Below are positions 28,564-36,535 of a DNA stretch of 64,000 bases, one piece after another. The notes beneath the pieces were generated by a model that did no database searches, was not told where the DNA came from, and saw nothing but the letters and a program-made list of their open reading frames with translations. Both the position numbers and the translations under genes were made by a program. The stretch lies in the NCBI RefSeq assembly GCF_003287285.1, contig NZ_QMIG01000003.1:347465-411464 (forward strand), in the 5' to 3' direction. This DNA comes from Phytoactinopolyspora halophila (lineage in GTDB: Bacteria > Actinomycetota > Actinomycetes > Jiangellales > Jiangellaceae). Each line of letters begins with the position of its first letter. Position 1 is the first letter of the stretch.

Positions 28564-28610
28564 CCGGCGTCAGGACACCCAGGGCATGACCCCGGGTGTC
28601 CTGACGCCGG
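28564..28610. terminator. Bidirectional hairpin between DinB-like and GH3 genes
   Basis: A 17-bp perfect stem: CCGGCGTCAGGACACCC at 28564-28580 and its complement at 28594-28610, with a 13-nt loop. It lies between two convergent genes, 3 and 12 bp from their stops, so it can end transcription from both sides. Confidence 0.8.
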
Positions 28611-28622
28611 TGGCCATGGTCG

Positions 28623-31600
28623 TCATTCGATGGAGAACGTGGACAGCCGCACGTCGGAGTCGAACACGAGGTAGACGTCGCGCGTGCCGCTGGCATCCGA
28701 TAGCGACGCGTTCACCGTCACGTACTCGTACACGTCACCGGTACTCTCGACGCTGGCCGTGCCCGCCAGGGGTCCGGTCGGCGAGTCCAGCCGGATCTCG
28801 ATCGATCCCGTCCCCTCGCTCCCCTTGGCCACCCGCGCCCGGAACTCCGAAGCGTGCCGGCCGAGCTTGGCGTCGGCGAACTCGACCCAGGCGCCGTCGC
28901 TGCCCTCGACGGCTGTCCCGCGTTCCTTGCTCTCGTCCACCAGCTCGATACCCGAGTAACCGTCGAAATTCTTCGCCCTGGTCAGCTTCGTGAGGTTGCG
29001 CGGCGGGATGGTCTCCCCGTGCACCCGCACCGTCGCCTCCTGCCGGATGTCCGCCGACGACGCGCCGACCAGCAGGTCGTAGTCCGAGCGCTCCACGACC
29101 CACGTCTCGCGGGTCACGTCCCAGTGGGCCAGCTCGGGCACGCGCAGCTCGAACTGGACGGTCGTGGTCTCGCCGGGTTCGAGCGAGACCCGCTCGAAAT
29201 CGCGCAGCTTCTTGTCCGCCACCTCGTCACGTGAGGTCTGCTGCGAGGTGTAGAACTGGACGACTTCATCGCCCGCGTAGTCGCCCGTGTTGGTCACGTC
29301 GACGCTGACCCGTATCCGCCCGTTGCCGCCGGCGGCCTTCCCGTTCGTCGTCAGGTCGGAGTATTCGAACGTGGTGTAGGACAGCCCGTGGCCGAACGGG
29401 TAGAGCGGCGTGCCGTCGTAGTACATGTATGTCATGTCGCTGTTGATGATGTCGTAGTCGAGGATGCTCGGCAGATCCTCGGTGCCGGAGTACCAGGTTT
29501 GTGTCAGCCGCCCTGCCGGGTTGGTGTCCCCGAAGAGCGCCCCGGCGATGGCGTTCCCGGTTTCCGAGCCCGCGTGAGTGGTCCACAGCAGCGTCTCCGC
29601 GTCCACCTCCGTCGTTGGATAGCTCGTCTCCAGCACGACAACGGTGTTCGGGTTGGCCCGGGTGACCGCTTCGACGAGTTCCTGCTGGCTGCGGCCCAGC
29701 GCCAGGGTCTCGCGGTCGTGAATCTCGCGGCCGTACACGAACGGCTGGCTGCCCACGACGACCACCGCGGCGTCGGCGTCGGCGGACGCGGCCACGGCCT
29801 CGTCGACGCCGCTGCTCACGACCTCACGCTCGAACCGCGCCGCGTCGGCCTTCGAACCCGTGCCGACGGTGCCGTCCGCGCTCACCGTCAGGTAGTGCTC
29901 GGGAATCCACCACCAGTCCTCGTTCGTGTCGTAACCCACGTACTGGATCAGATAGGTACCGTCGTCCTGCTCCTCCATCCGGAACTGCTGCTGGACATAC
30001 CAGCCGCCCGGCTCGTCAGACGCGGTGTGGTACACGCCCCCGTCGCCCGTGAGGTACGTGCCGGTGTCCGCGTTGCGCAGCGTCGCATAATCGGCCATCC
30101 ACTCGTTGACGTCCCACTGCGACGCCGCCGCGCGCTCGTCCTCGGACGCGACGACGTTGTCGTCCGCGCCGGTGCCGGTGGCGGTGAGGTACCGGCCCGT
30201 CTCCGTGTCCTGCAACCGCACCCGGTCCAGCGCCTCGACACCGGTGACCTCGGCATCGTCGCCGAGCCGCTCGGTGATGCCGTCGAGCGCGGTCACCTCG
30301 TATGGCATCTCGCCGCCGTACCAGTCGCTGAACAGCGTGTCGTGCAGCGGCCCGACCACCGCCACGTCGTTCGTCGTGCCGGGATCGAGCGGAAGGGTGC
30401 CGTTCGCGTTGTCGAGCAGTACCAGCGCCTCGTCCGCGGCCTTCCGGTTCAGCTCGCGGTGCTCCGGCCGGTCCAGCGCCTCTGCGCCGATGTCCCCGTA
30501 CGGACCGCCGTCCGGGTCGAACTCGCCCAGGCGGAACCGGATCGACAGCACGTTGCGCACGGACTCGTCCACGTCGGCGACCGTCAGGTAGCCCTTGTCG
30601 AGAGCGGACTTCAGGAACTCGATCGTCGGGCCGGCGTCGCTGCCGTCCACGGTGAACCCGTCCAGCCCCGCCTTGAGCAGCGCCGCATACGCCTCGTCGT
30701 GCTCGTCGAAGTAGCCCTGCGCTTCGACCAGCGCGCGCGGGCCCCACGCATCGCTCACGTTGTACAGATCCCTGTCGGTCCACGACCGGACCACCTCGTC
30801 GATGCTGGGGTCGACGTGCGTCGGGCGGCCGTTGACCAGGTTGTACGACGCCATCACCCCGGTCACGGCGTCGGCCGAGATCGCCGGCTCGAAGGCGGCC
30901 TGGGCATACTCGCGCTTCACCCGCGGCGGCAAGTTCGACGAGTTCAGGCTGCGGTCCACCTCGTTGTTGTAGCCGTAGTAGTGCTTCAGGACCGGTGCGA
31001 CCTTCAAATATTCGGGATGGTCACCGGACAGACCCTGGCCGTACGCGGTGGAGATCGCGCCGGTCAGCAGCGGATCCTCCGAGTACCCCTCCTCGTTGCG
31101 GCCCCAGCGCGGATCCCGCAGCAGGTCCACAACCGGCGCCCACGTCTGCAGGCCCCACAGCTCGGGATCGATCGAGTTGTAGGCGCGCAGCTCGTCACCG
31201 ACGGCGGAACCGACATTCTCGATCAGATCCGGGTCCCACGTGCTGGCCAGGCCGACGGCCTGCGGGAACACGGTGGCCTCCGTGGCGAGCACCTGCTCCC
31301 AGTCCCCGTTCACGTCGTTCGACCAGGCGACGCCGTGCAGCGCTTCGGTTCCGGCCTTGAAGTACGGGATGTCCAGGCGCGGTATGGCCGCCTGCGATTG
31401 ATGCAGCAACGACAGCTTCTCGTCCAGCGTCAGCCGGTCGAGCAGGTCGTCGATCCGCTCGTCGAGGGCCAGCTCGGGATCCCGGAACGGGTAGTTCTCA
31501 TCCGGGGGACTGTCCTGGGAGCCGGCCGGCGGACCGTCCTGCGCACTCGCACCGGGAGCTTGCAACAGGCCCACGGCGAGGAAGGGCACGGCCAGCAATC

Positions 31601-31682
31601 CGAGCAGTCTGGCCGGTCCCCGTCGGCGACCTGCCGGCGACGATCCAGTGCGATGTGGCTGTCGAGGCGAGATGGGTCCCAT
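28623..31682 (-). CDS. Secreted glycoside hydrolase family 3 enzyme with CBM6
   Basis: 1019 aa. A signal peptide (residues 1-47, ending ASAQ) precedes the GH3 catalytic domain. The nucleophile is the Asp of NVSDAWGP (about residue 311). The GH3 C-terminal domain carries the GREIHDRETLALG motif and ends with a fibronectin-III-like segment (GHGLSYTTFEYSDL). An insertion at about residues 470-610 contains three YLT repeats (GRYLTATG, GTYLTGDG, HYLTVSAD), which looks like a beta-trefoil. A CBM6-like module ends the chain. Likely beta-glucosidase or beta-xylosidase acting on plant or microbial polysaccharide. The start follows GAGAGGAA. Confidence 0.93.
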   Translation of the reverse strand: MGPISPRQPHRTGSSPAGRRRGPARLLGLLAVPFLAVGLLQAPGASAQDGPPAGSQDSPPDENYPFRDPELALDERIDDLLDRLTLDEKLSLLHQSQAAIPRLDIPYFKAGTEALHGVAWSNDVNGDWEQVLATEATVFPQAVGLASTWDPDLIENVGSAVGDELRAYNSIDPELWGLQTWAPVVDLLRDPRWGRNEEGYSEDPLLTGAISTAYGQGLSGDHPEYLKVAPVLKHYYGYNNEVDRSLNSSNLPPRVKREYAQAAFEPAISADAVTGVMASYNLVNGRPTHVDPSIDEVVRSWTDRDLYNVSDAWGPRALVEAQGYFDEHDEAYAALLKAGLDGFTVDGSDAGPTIEFLKSALDKGYLTVADVDESVRNVLSIRFRLGEFDPDGGPYGDIGAEALDRPEHRELNRKAADEALVLLDNANGTLPLDPGTTNDVAVVGPLHDTLFSDWYGGEMPYEVTALDGITERLGDDAEVTGVEALDRVRLQDTETGRYLTATGTGADDNVVASEDERAAASQWDVNEWMADYATLRNADTGTYLTGDGGVYHTASDEPGGWYVQQQFRMEEQDDGTYLIQYVGYDTNEDWWWIPEHYLTVSADGTVGTGSKADAARFEREVVSSGVDEAVAASADADAAVVVVGSQPFVYGREIHDRETLALGRSQQELVEAVTRANPNTVVVLETSYPTTEVDAETLLWTTHAGSETGNAIAGALFGDTNPAGRLTQTWYSGTEDLPSILDYDIINSDMTYMYYDGTPLYPFGHGLSYTTFEYSDLTTNGKAAGGNGRIRVSVDVTNTGDYAGDEVVQFYTSQQTSRDEVADKKLRDFERVSLEPGETTTVQFELRVPELAHWDVTRETWVVERSDYDLLVGASSADIRQEATVRVHGETIPPRNLTKLTRAKNFDGYSGIELVDESKERGTAVEGSDGAWVEFADAKLGRHASEFRARVAKGSEGTGSIEIRLDSPTGPLAGTASVESTGDVYEYVTVNASLSDASGTRDVYLVFDSDVRLSTFSIE

Positions 31683-32090
31683 CGGCTTCACGTTCCTCTC
31701 GATCGAGGCCGGAGCCGGCCGAGGCCGGCAGCGACAGGCGAGCACGGAGCCGAGGCCCGCACTCGCGCAGCGGCTGAGCCGCGTTACGAGCACGGAACGA
31801 CGCCCGCGCTCACGCAGCGGCTGAGCCGCGGTATCGAAGCGCTTCGAATCTCACACAGGATGTCGATCAGGTCAAGACCGCGTTCCGCGCCCCGGGCGCA
31901 CCAGCACGACGCCGCACGCGCCACCGCTACCCCGTAACCGCAGGTCAGCACCTGTGGCGAGGCACGCTACGGGGAGGCACCTCGACGTCGTGCAGGAGGT
32001 AGTATGGGCAGTGATCGTTGACGTTCAGACACCGGGAAGCGCCCCGTGGATCGAGGTCCTTCGACCCACCGCGCCGGACAACCCGTCGGG
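31683..32090. other. Divergent intergenic region with a 48-bp tandem repeat
   Basis: About 400 bp between the GH3 and LacI genes. It contains two imperfect tandem units of period 48 bp (31740-31783 and 31788-31830), each holding GCAGCGGCTGAGCCGCG, which can itself form a hairpin (CGGCT-GAG-CCG). It is followed by an operator palindrome and presumably both promoters. Confidence 0.7.
31834..31847. promoter_or_regulatory. LacI-type operator upstream of the GH3 gene
   Basis: TCGAAGCGCTTCGA, a perfect 14-bp palindrome. Its AGCGCT centre is the core seen in CebR-type LacI operators (TGGGAGCGCTCCCA). It lies 150 bp upstream of the GH3 start, between it and the divergent LacI gene. Confidence 0.72.
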
Positions 32091-33134
32091 ATGGTCGCCG
32101 TGCCGCCTAGGATGATCGACGTCGCCCAGCGCGCCGACGTCGCACTGAGCACGGTCTCGTACGCGCTCAACGGGACCCGGGCGATATCGGACGGCACCCG
32201 GCGCCGCATTCTCCAGGCGATGGAAGAGCTCGGCTACCGCCCGAACGCCCTCGCTCGCGGCCTGGCCAGCAAGCGCACCAACATCCTGGCGTTGCTCTTC
32301 CCTACGCCGGAACGGGGCTTGGGCGTCACCGAGATGGAGTTCGCCACCGGTGCGGCCGACGCGGCACGTGAACGCGGGTACCACTTGATCCTCTCCCCCA
32401 GCGAGCTGCGAAACGTCCACGACCTTGAACAGCTCACCGGCCAGGGCCTGATCGACGGCGCTATCGTCATGGAGGTGCGGCTCGACGACGAGCGGGTCGA
32501 GCTGCTCGCCCAGGCGGGCATCCCGTTCAGCATGATCGGCCGGCCACGCGAGCCCGGCTCGATCAGCTACGCGGATATCGACTTCGAGCAGACGACACGC
32601 GACGCGATCGCCCACCTGGCCGGCCTGGGGCACCGTTGTGTCGGCTTCCTCAACCACTCGCCGTCGGCGTTCTCCGTCGGCTACGGGCCGACCGTGCGCG
32701 CCGCCGACGGTTTCCGGCACGCGGCCTCCGGGGCAGGTCTCGTGCATGTCGAACGGCTGTGTGACGATAACGCTCCCGCCGGCCGGGCCGCCTTTCACGA
32801 GCTGCGGGCGGGCAGCCCCGAGCTCACCGGGCTCGTCGTCATGAACGAGCGCGCCGTCGTCGGCGTCATCGACGCGCTCGACGAGATCGGATGGACGGTG
32901 CCCGACGACTTCTCGCTCGTGTCGATCGTCTCGTCGACGCAGGTGACCGAAATGATGCGGCCCAAGCTGACGACATTCGAACCGCCGAGCGCCGAGCTCG
33001 GCCGGCTGGGTGTGCAGATGCTCTTCGACCAGCTCGACGCCGAGGGCGACGATCCGCCGCCTCCCACCCAGGAACTCTTGCCGTGCCGGCTGGTCGTCGG
33101 CGGCAGCTCCGGCCCTCCCCCGCGTCGTTCCTGA
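32091..33134 (+). CDS. LacI-family regulator next to the GH3 glycosidase
   Basis: 347 aa. The helix-turn-helix is MIDVAQRADVALSTVSYALN, followed by EELGYRPNALARGLASKRTN and a sensor domain. It is divergent from the secreted GH3 gene, so repression relieved by a released di- or oligosaccharide is the likely scheme. The start is uncertain: ATG 32091 is used, with GTG 32046 and GTG 32100 as alternatives; no strong ribosome site is visible. Confidence 0.9.
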   Translation: MVAVPPRMIDVAQRADVALSTVSYALNGTRAISDGTRRRILQAMEELGYRPNALARGLASKRTNILALLFPTPERGLGVTEMEFATGAADAARERGYHLILSPSELRNVHDLEQLTGQGLIDGAIVMEVRLDDERVELLAQAGIPFSMIGRPREPGSISYADIDFEQTTRDAIAHLAGLGHRCVGFLNHSPSAFSVGYGPTVRAADGFRHAASGAGLVHVERLCDDNAPAGRAAFHELRAGSPELTGLVVMNERAVVGVIDALDEIGWTVPDDFSLVSIVSSTQVTEMMRPKLTTFEPPSAELGRLGVQMLFDQLDAEGDDPPPPTQELLPCRLVVGGSSGPPPRRS

Positions 33135-33148
33135 TCTTGGTCAGCGTG

Positions 33149-33216
33149 ACCTCTTGGGTCTGCGGAACGTCCAGAGGCCCAGATCGGGGTCTGGACGTTC
33201 CGCAGACCCAAGAGGT
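33149..33216. terminator. Long perfect hairpin between LacI and ABM genes
   Basis: A 27-bp perfect stem (33149-33175 and 33190-33216) beginning ACCTCTTGGGTCTGCGGAAC, with a 14-nt loop. It lies between convergent genes, 14 and 16 bp from their stops. It is longer than usual for a terminator, so it may be a mobile palindrome that was co-opted. Confidence 0.72.
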
Positions 33217-33232
33217 TGCCTTTACTCGTCGT

Positions 33233-33571
33233 CTACCGCGGTGCCCGCGCCTCGTGCGAGCCGACCAGCTCGTAGTGCTGGGAATCCGCGTCAAAGCTGC
33301 TCAGTAATGCCCGGGCAGCCTCGGGAACGAAGGAGGTGGTGCCACCCGGCCCGGCGAAGGCTTCGACGGCCGCCCAATCGTCGAACGTCATGACGGTGAC
33401 GAACTCGACCTCGTCTCCATGTTCCTGGCTCCTCCGGCGCAGGATGTCGACGTGCCGCAGACCGGGAATGCCGCGTTCGATGATGCTGGGCACCACTTTC
33501 TGGTCCACCAGCTGCTCGTAGGCGTCAGCGTTGTCGGGAGATGTCCAGCCGTGCCAGAAGCGGAAGATCAT
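33233..33571 (-). CDS. Antibiotic biosynthesis monooxygenase (ABM)-like protein
   Basis: 112 aa dimeric ferredoxin-like fold protein. FRFWHGWTSPDNADAYEQLV, GLRHVDILRR and FVTVMTFDDWAAVEAFAG match the ABM/DUF4188 type; relatives bind haem or small aromatic compounds. AGGAG 6 nt upstream fixes the ATG at 33571. It is divergent from a MarR regulator with a shared operator, so it is probably induced by a small molecule. Confidence 0.8.
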   Translation of the reverse strand: MIFRFWHGWTSPDNADAYEQLVDQKVVPSIIERGIPGLRHVDILRRRSQEHGDEVEFVTVMTFDDWAAVEAFAGPGGTTSFVPEAARALLSSFDADSQHYELVGSHEARAPR

Positions 33572-33606
33572 GATGCTCCTCGAATCATTCAGCATTTTGG
33601 TAGTAT

Positions 33607-33632
33607 ACTGTCATTATGACAATGTACTGTCA
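33607..33632. promoter_or_regulatory. MarR operator between ABM-like and MarR genes
   Basis: The palindrome TGTCATTATGACA (33609-33621) sits in an AT-rich spacer, with a direct repeat ACTGTCA at 33607 and 33626. The spacer between the divergent genes is only 75 bp, so one site can control both. Confidence 0.68.
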
Positions 33633-33646
33633 AGTTAGGGGTCGTC

Positions 33647-34108
33647 ATGAACGAACGGTTGGAGGCGTACCGGCTACTCATCGCCGACGTCTTCGAACTC
33701 GCCGGCCGCTCGCGCGAGACCAGCGAGCAGATTGCTCGATCCCTTGGTCAGACGGCGGCCCGCTGGCACGTGATGAGCGTCGTGTCGGAGGACGCGCTCA
33801 ACGTCCCCACGATCGCCCGGCGGCTCGGGCTGACACGGCAGAGCGTGCAGCGAATCGTCAACGATCTCACCGACGCCGGGCTCGTCTCGTTGCAGCCCAA
33901 CCCGGATCACGAGCGCTCATCGCTCGTCGCCCTCACCGAGCAGGGCAAACACGTCATGGAAGAGCTGTTCCGGCAGTCGGAGGCGTCGCGCACGGCATTA
34001 CTCGACCGCACCGGGCTGAGCCCGGACGACCTCCACGATGCCCGCCGCGTCGTGCGGCAGCTACTCGCCGCGTTCGACGAGGAAGGCGGCGACGATCCTG
34101 CACGCTGA
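33647..34108 (+). CDS. MarR-family transcriptional regulator
   Basis: 153 aa. The winged helix-turn-helix is plain: NVPTIARRLGLTRQSVQRIV, then NDLTDAGLVSLQPNPDHERS (recognition helix and wing), with helices on both sides for dimerisation. Start at ATG 33647 after AGGGG. It probably represses the divergent ABM-like gene and itself. Confidence 0.92.
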   Translation: MNERLEAYRLLIADVFELAGRSRETSEQIARSLGQTAARWHVMSVVSEDALNVPTIARRLGLTRQSVQRIVNDLTDAGLVSLQPNPDHERSSLVALTEQGKHVMEELFRQSEASRTALLDRTGLSPDDLHDARRVVRQLLAAFDEEGGDDPAR

Positions 34109-34122
34109 TCCGGCCCACGTCG

Positions 34123-34194
34123 CCACTTCGATGTTGAGACAAGCGCGTATTCGCCGATTCGACGGATTTCCCGCACGTCTGGACATCGAAGTGG
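34123..34194 (+). repeat. Palindromic element family 2, copy C
   Basis: 72-nt hairpin. The left end is CCACTTCGATGTTGAGAC and the right end CGCACGTCTGGACATCGAAG followed by TGG. It is the most diverged copy in the interior. It lies directly before the remains of a PIN-domain toxin gene. Confidence 0.8.
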
Positions 34195-34195
34195 G

Positions 34196-34470
34196 CTCAG
34201 TTTTACGACGCCAACACGCCAACGGAACTCTCGATAACCCGTCGAGCCGAACTGGCCCTCGCCGACCTGGATGCCCTGCCTATCAGCCGCGCATCGCATC
34301 GCTCCTTGCCGCCACGATGCTGGGAACTACGCGACACGCTCACCGTGTACGACGCCGCCTACGTAGCCCTGGCAGAACTGCTCCAGGCCACGGTGCTTAC
34401 CGCAGACCAGCGCATGGCCGAGGCGCCCGGACCGCGATGCGGGATCGAAGTGTTCCGAGCCGGGCACTGA
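34196..34470 (+). pseudogene. PIN-domain toxin (VapC) C-terminal remnant
   Basis: The frame ending at TGA 34468 reads RRAELALADLDALP, then CWELRDTLTVYDAAYVALAE and LLQATVLTADQRMAEAPGPR: the C-terminal two thirds of a VapC toxin, including the second acidic cluster. There is no start codon, no N-terminal Asp motif and no antitoxin. The break coincides with palindromic element copy C at 34123-34194, so element insertion or a deletion next to it removed the 5' part. Confidence 0.78.
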
Positions 34471-34558
34471 TCGACGGCGACGGCGCCCCGGCGCGGCACG
34501 GCAGCCGGATCTGTCGACGTGGACGCGTTCTCGTCCTCGCGCTCCGGGACCCGGAGCA

Positions 34559-34771
34559 TCAGACGAGTTCGAACCCGGCCGTGCACACGACCTGGCCGAG
34601 CTGCTCGGCGTTGACGCGATTCTCGTCGTAGCGGACCTTCGCCGTGCCCGCCACATCCACGTCTGCCTTGATCACACCGTCGCGGCGCTCCAACCTCTGG
34701 CTCAGACGCTGAGCGCAGCTCTGGCAATGCATCCCGGTGATCTTCAACGTCGTCTCGAGTGTCATTTCCAT
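34559..34771 (-). CDS. Copper chaperone-like heavy-metal-associated (HMA) protein
   Basis: 70 aa single HMA domain. The metal-binding GMHCQSC loop sits at residues 13-19, and the ferredoxin-like fold ends with a second isolated Cys (VVCTAG). It carries Cu(I) or a similar soft metal in the cytoplasm. AGGAAGGACG precedes the ATG. It has no adjacent P-type ATPase in this window. A MerR-type promoter lies about 50-80 bp upstream. Confidence 0.9.
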   Translation of the reverse strand: MEMTLETTLKITGMHCQSCAQRLSQRLERRDGVIKADVDVAGTAKVRYDENRVNAEQLGQVVCTAGFELV

Positions 34772-34818
34772 CGTCCTTCCTGCGCTGGTGCCGGCCGTCG
34801 ACAGCCGGCCCTATAACC

Positions 34819-34849
34819 ACGATTCGGCTTCCAGCCGCTGGAAGGTCAA
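34819..34849 (-). promoter_or_regulatory. MerR/CueR-type promoter for the HMA chaperone
   Basis: On the minus strand, TTGACC (34844-34849) is followed by the palindrome TTCCAGC-G-GCTGGAA (34829-34843) and an AATCGT -10 candidate 19 bp from the -35. The long spacer with internal dyad is the hallmark of MerR-family activation. It closely resembles the merA promoter at 15895-15926. Confidence 0.65.
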
Positions 34850-34914
34850 GTCCTTGCTCCGGCTCGCGGGCAGGCATCGCGTATGTGCCGCGGGCCGTGC
34901 GCGAGGCCCCGGAT

Positions 34915-35437
34915 TCAATCCCGCCGGGAGGGTGCCATCGCGCGGACGGTCAGCACCGCCTGCATCGCCGCCGCAGGCCTCGTCAGCACTGGACGTGGTG
35001 TATCTATTATACGCCCGCGAACGATACTGGTGGCCGTTACGACGACAACCGGGACAGCCCACGCGCCGAGCGCGAGCACGCGCACGTGCCGATTCGGCTC
35101 ATGACGCAGCACGAACCAGATCCAGAACGCGGCATCCGCGAGGGAGTCGGCATCCCGGCCGAAGGGCGTTACCGTCCCGAGCCGACGCGCGAGGCGATCG
35201 TCCACCACGTCACTGACCAGTGCCGCCGCTGCTACGGCAGCGTGCATCTCCCCCGGCGATGACGGGCAGATTCGCCCGCAGCAGCGTCACGAGATCGGCC
35301 ACGCCCAACGATCGTTTCGACTCAAGCATGCCGAGATGCGTCATCGACAGAACCCAGCTCACCGTGATCCAACGAGCGCCCGGACCCTGACCTCGTCGAT
35401 CGCGCAGCGCCGCCAGCGCGGCATGTACTGCCGTGAC
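34915..35437 (-). pseudogene. CDP-alcohol phosphatidyltransferase, frameshifted
   Basis: Two frames must be joined near 35250. The first encodes ITVSWVLSMTHLGMLESKRS and VADLVTLLRANLP, the second AALVSDVVDDRLARRLG and TPFGRDADSLADAAFW. Together they give the membrane enzyme's catalytic signature D-x3-A-R-x8-G-x3-D-x3-D, with the usual DG replaced by DD. The full length would be about 175 aa. One indel separates the two parts, so the gene is dead or the assembly has an error. The 5' end lies just after a TetR gene on the same strand. Confidence 0.72.
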
Positions 35438-35481
35438 CTGGGCGGCGGCACGGGGACGTGCTTGTGCTGCTTCCCACGACC

Positions 35482-36129
35482 TCAGGAGCGAGGCCGGCTC
35501 GTTTCGGCGCCGTAGCGCAATCCATCGACGATGAGCCCGATCATGCGCTGGCTGTATGCGACTCCGTCGTCCGCGACGGGACGGCACAGGCTGGCGACGG
35601 CGTGCAGGAGATCGTTCGGGCTGATGTCAGCGCGAATTTCTCCGCTCGTTGTGGCGGCTTCGAGCAGTGACCGCACGGCGGGTTCAAGTCGTTGCTTGAA
35701 GTATCCGGGCAAGGCATCGAACGCCGGATCACCCGAGTGAAGTGCTGATGCGAGCCCTCGTTTGGCCGCGAGAAACTCGGCGTACCGGTAGAGCCACTTC
35801 TCGAGCGCCACTCCCGGCACGTGTGCCGCGGCGAGCGCCGGGGCCGCGTCGGCGCAGGCATCCACCTCACGCTGGAAGACGGCCTTGACCAGGTCCGAGC
35901 GCTTCGGGAAGTGCCGGTACAGCGTTCCGACTCCGACGCCGGCCTGATCGGCGATCTCCCTCGCGGGCGCGTCCACGCCTGACGTGCCGAAGATGGCCTT
36001 CGCTGCTTCAAGCAAGGAGTCAATGTTGCGTTGCGCGTCAGCGCGCAACCGGCGCCGTGCGCGTTCGGGTTCACGCGGACCCGCCGAGCCGGACGATTCG
36101 ACCTCGGTCGACGCTGTGTTCTCTTCCAC
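35482..36129 (-). CDS. TetR-family transcriptional regulator
   Basis: 215 aa. The helix-turn-helix is NIDSLLEAAKAIFGTSGVDA followed by REIADQAGVGVGTLYRHFPK; the C-terminal part is of the SBP/bacterial-regulator type (DLLHAVASLCRPVADD). Start at ATG 36129. It reads away from a decayed aldo/keto reductase and an SDR gene, whose upstream region holds two TetR-like operators; these oxidoreductases are its likely targets. Confidence 0.92.
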   Translation of the reverse strand: MEENTASTEVESSGSAGPREPERARRRLRADAQRNIDSLLEAAKAIFGTSGVDAPAREIADQAGVGVGTLYRHFPKRSDLVKAVFQREVDACADAAPALAAAHVPGVALEKWLYRYAEFLAAKRGLASALHSGDPAFDALPGYFKQRLEPAVRSLLEAATTSGEIRADISPNDLLHAVASLCRPVADDGVAYSQRMIGLIVDGLRYGAETSRPRS

Positions 36130-36150
36130 GCCTCTCCTTCGCTTGCTTTC

Positions 36151-36188
36151 CGGAACGTCGTTCCGTATATTTCTGGAAGAGCGTTCCG
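36151..36188. promoter_or_regulatory. Paired TetR operators
   Basis: CGGAACG-T-CGTTCCG at 36151-36165 is a perfect 15-bp palindrome. A second, imperfect copy TGGAAGAGCGTTCCG lies at 36174-36188, centred 23 bp away. Both match the GGAACG-CGTTCC type of TetR site and lie just upstream of the regulator start. Confidence 0.75.
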
Positions 36189-36254
36189 TTTAATCCACGA
36201 TACGGCATCGACAGTGCGTTCACACGCCTCCACCACTACCTCAGGAGAAACCGC

Positions 36255-36449
36255 ATGCAGTACCGCGCCCTCGGCCGCACCGGCATCAAGGTCAGGCCCT
36301 ACGCTCTTGGCGCCGAGGTGCTGCCCGTCGCCCAGCGCTACGGCATGGGTGCGATGGTGTCGAGCCCCGCACGGTTCCGACCTCGGCCCGCGCGACGGGG
36401 CTGCCTACGTTTCCCCGGCCCTCAACCGCTCGGGACCTCCGCCGCCTGA
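36255..36449 (+). pseudogene. Aldo/keto reductase remnant with internal deletion
   Basis: 64 aa. The N-terminal strand of the family is intact (MQYRALGRTGIKVRPYALGA) with AGGAG and a proper ATG, but it jumps directly to VLPVAQRYGMGAMV, a segment that lies about 190 residues later in intact enzymes, and then runs into unrelated sequence. A large in-frame deletion has destroyed the enzyme while the promoter and start remain. Confidence 0.82.
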
Positions 36450-36535
36450 GCTCCCCTGGACCTCGGGTCTCCCGGGCACACTGCCGCCCCGGCCGCATTC
36501 CAGCCAGAACAGCACCACCACTAGGGACTAATCGC

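Noticed and set aside
29388..31937. 849-residue plus-strand open frame opposite the GH3 gene
   Set aside because: It mirrors the GH3 coding frame and has no ribosome site or recognisable domain. It is an artefact of high GC.
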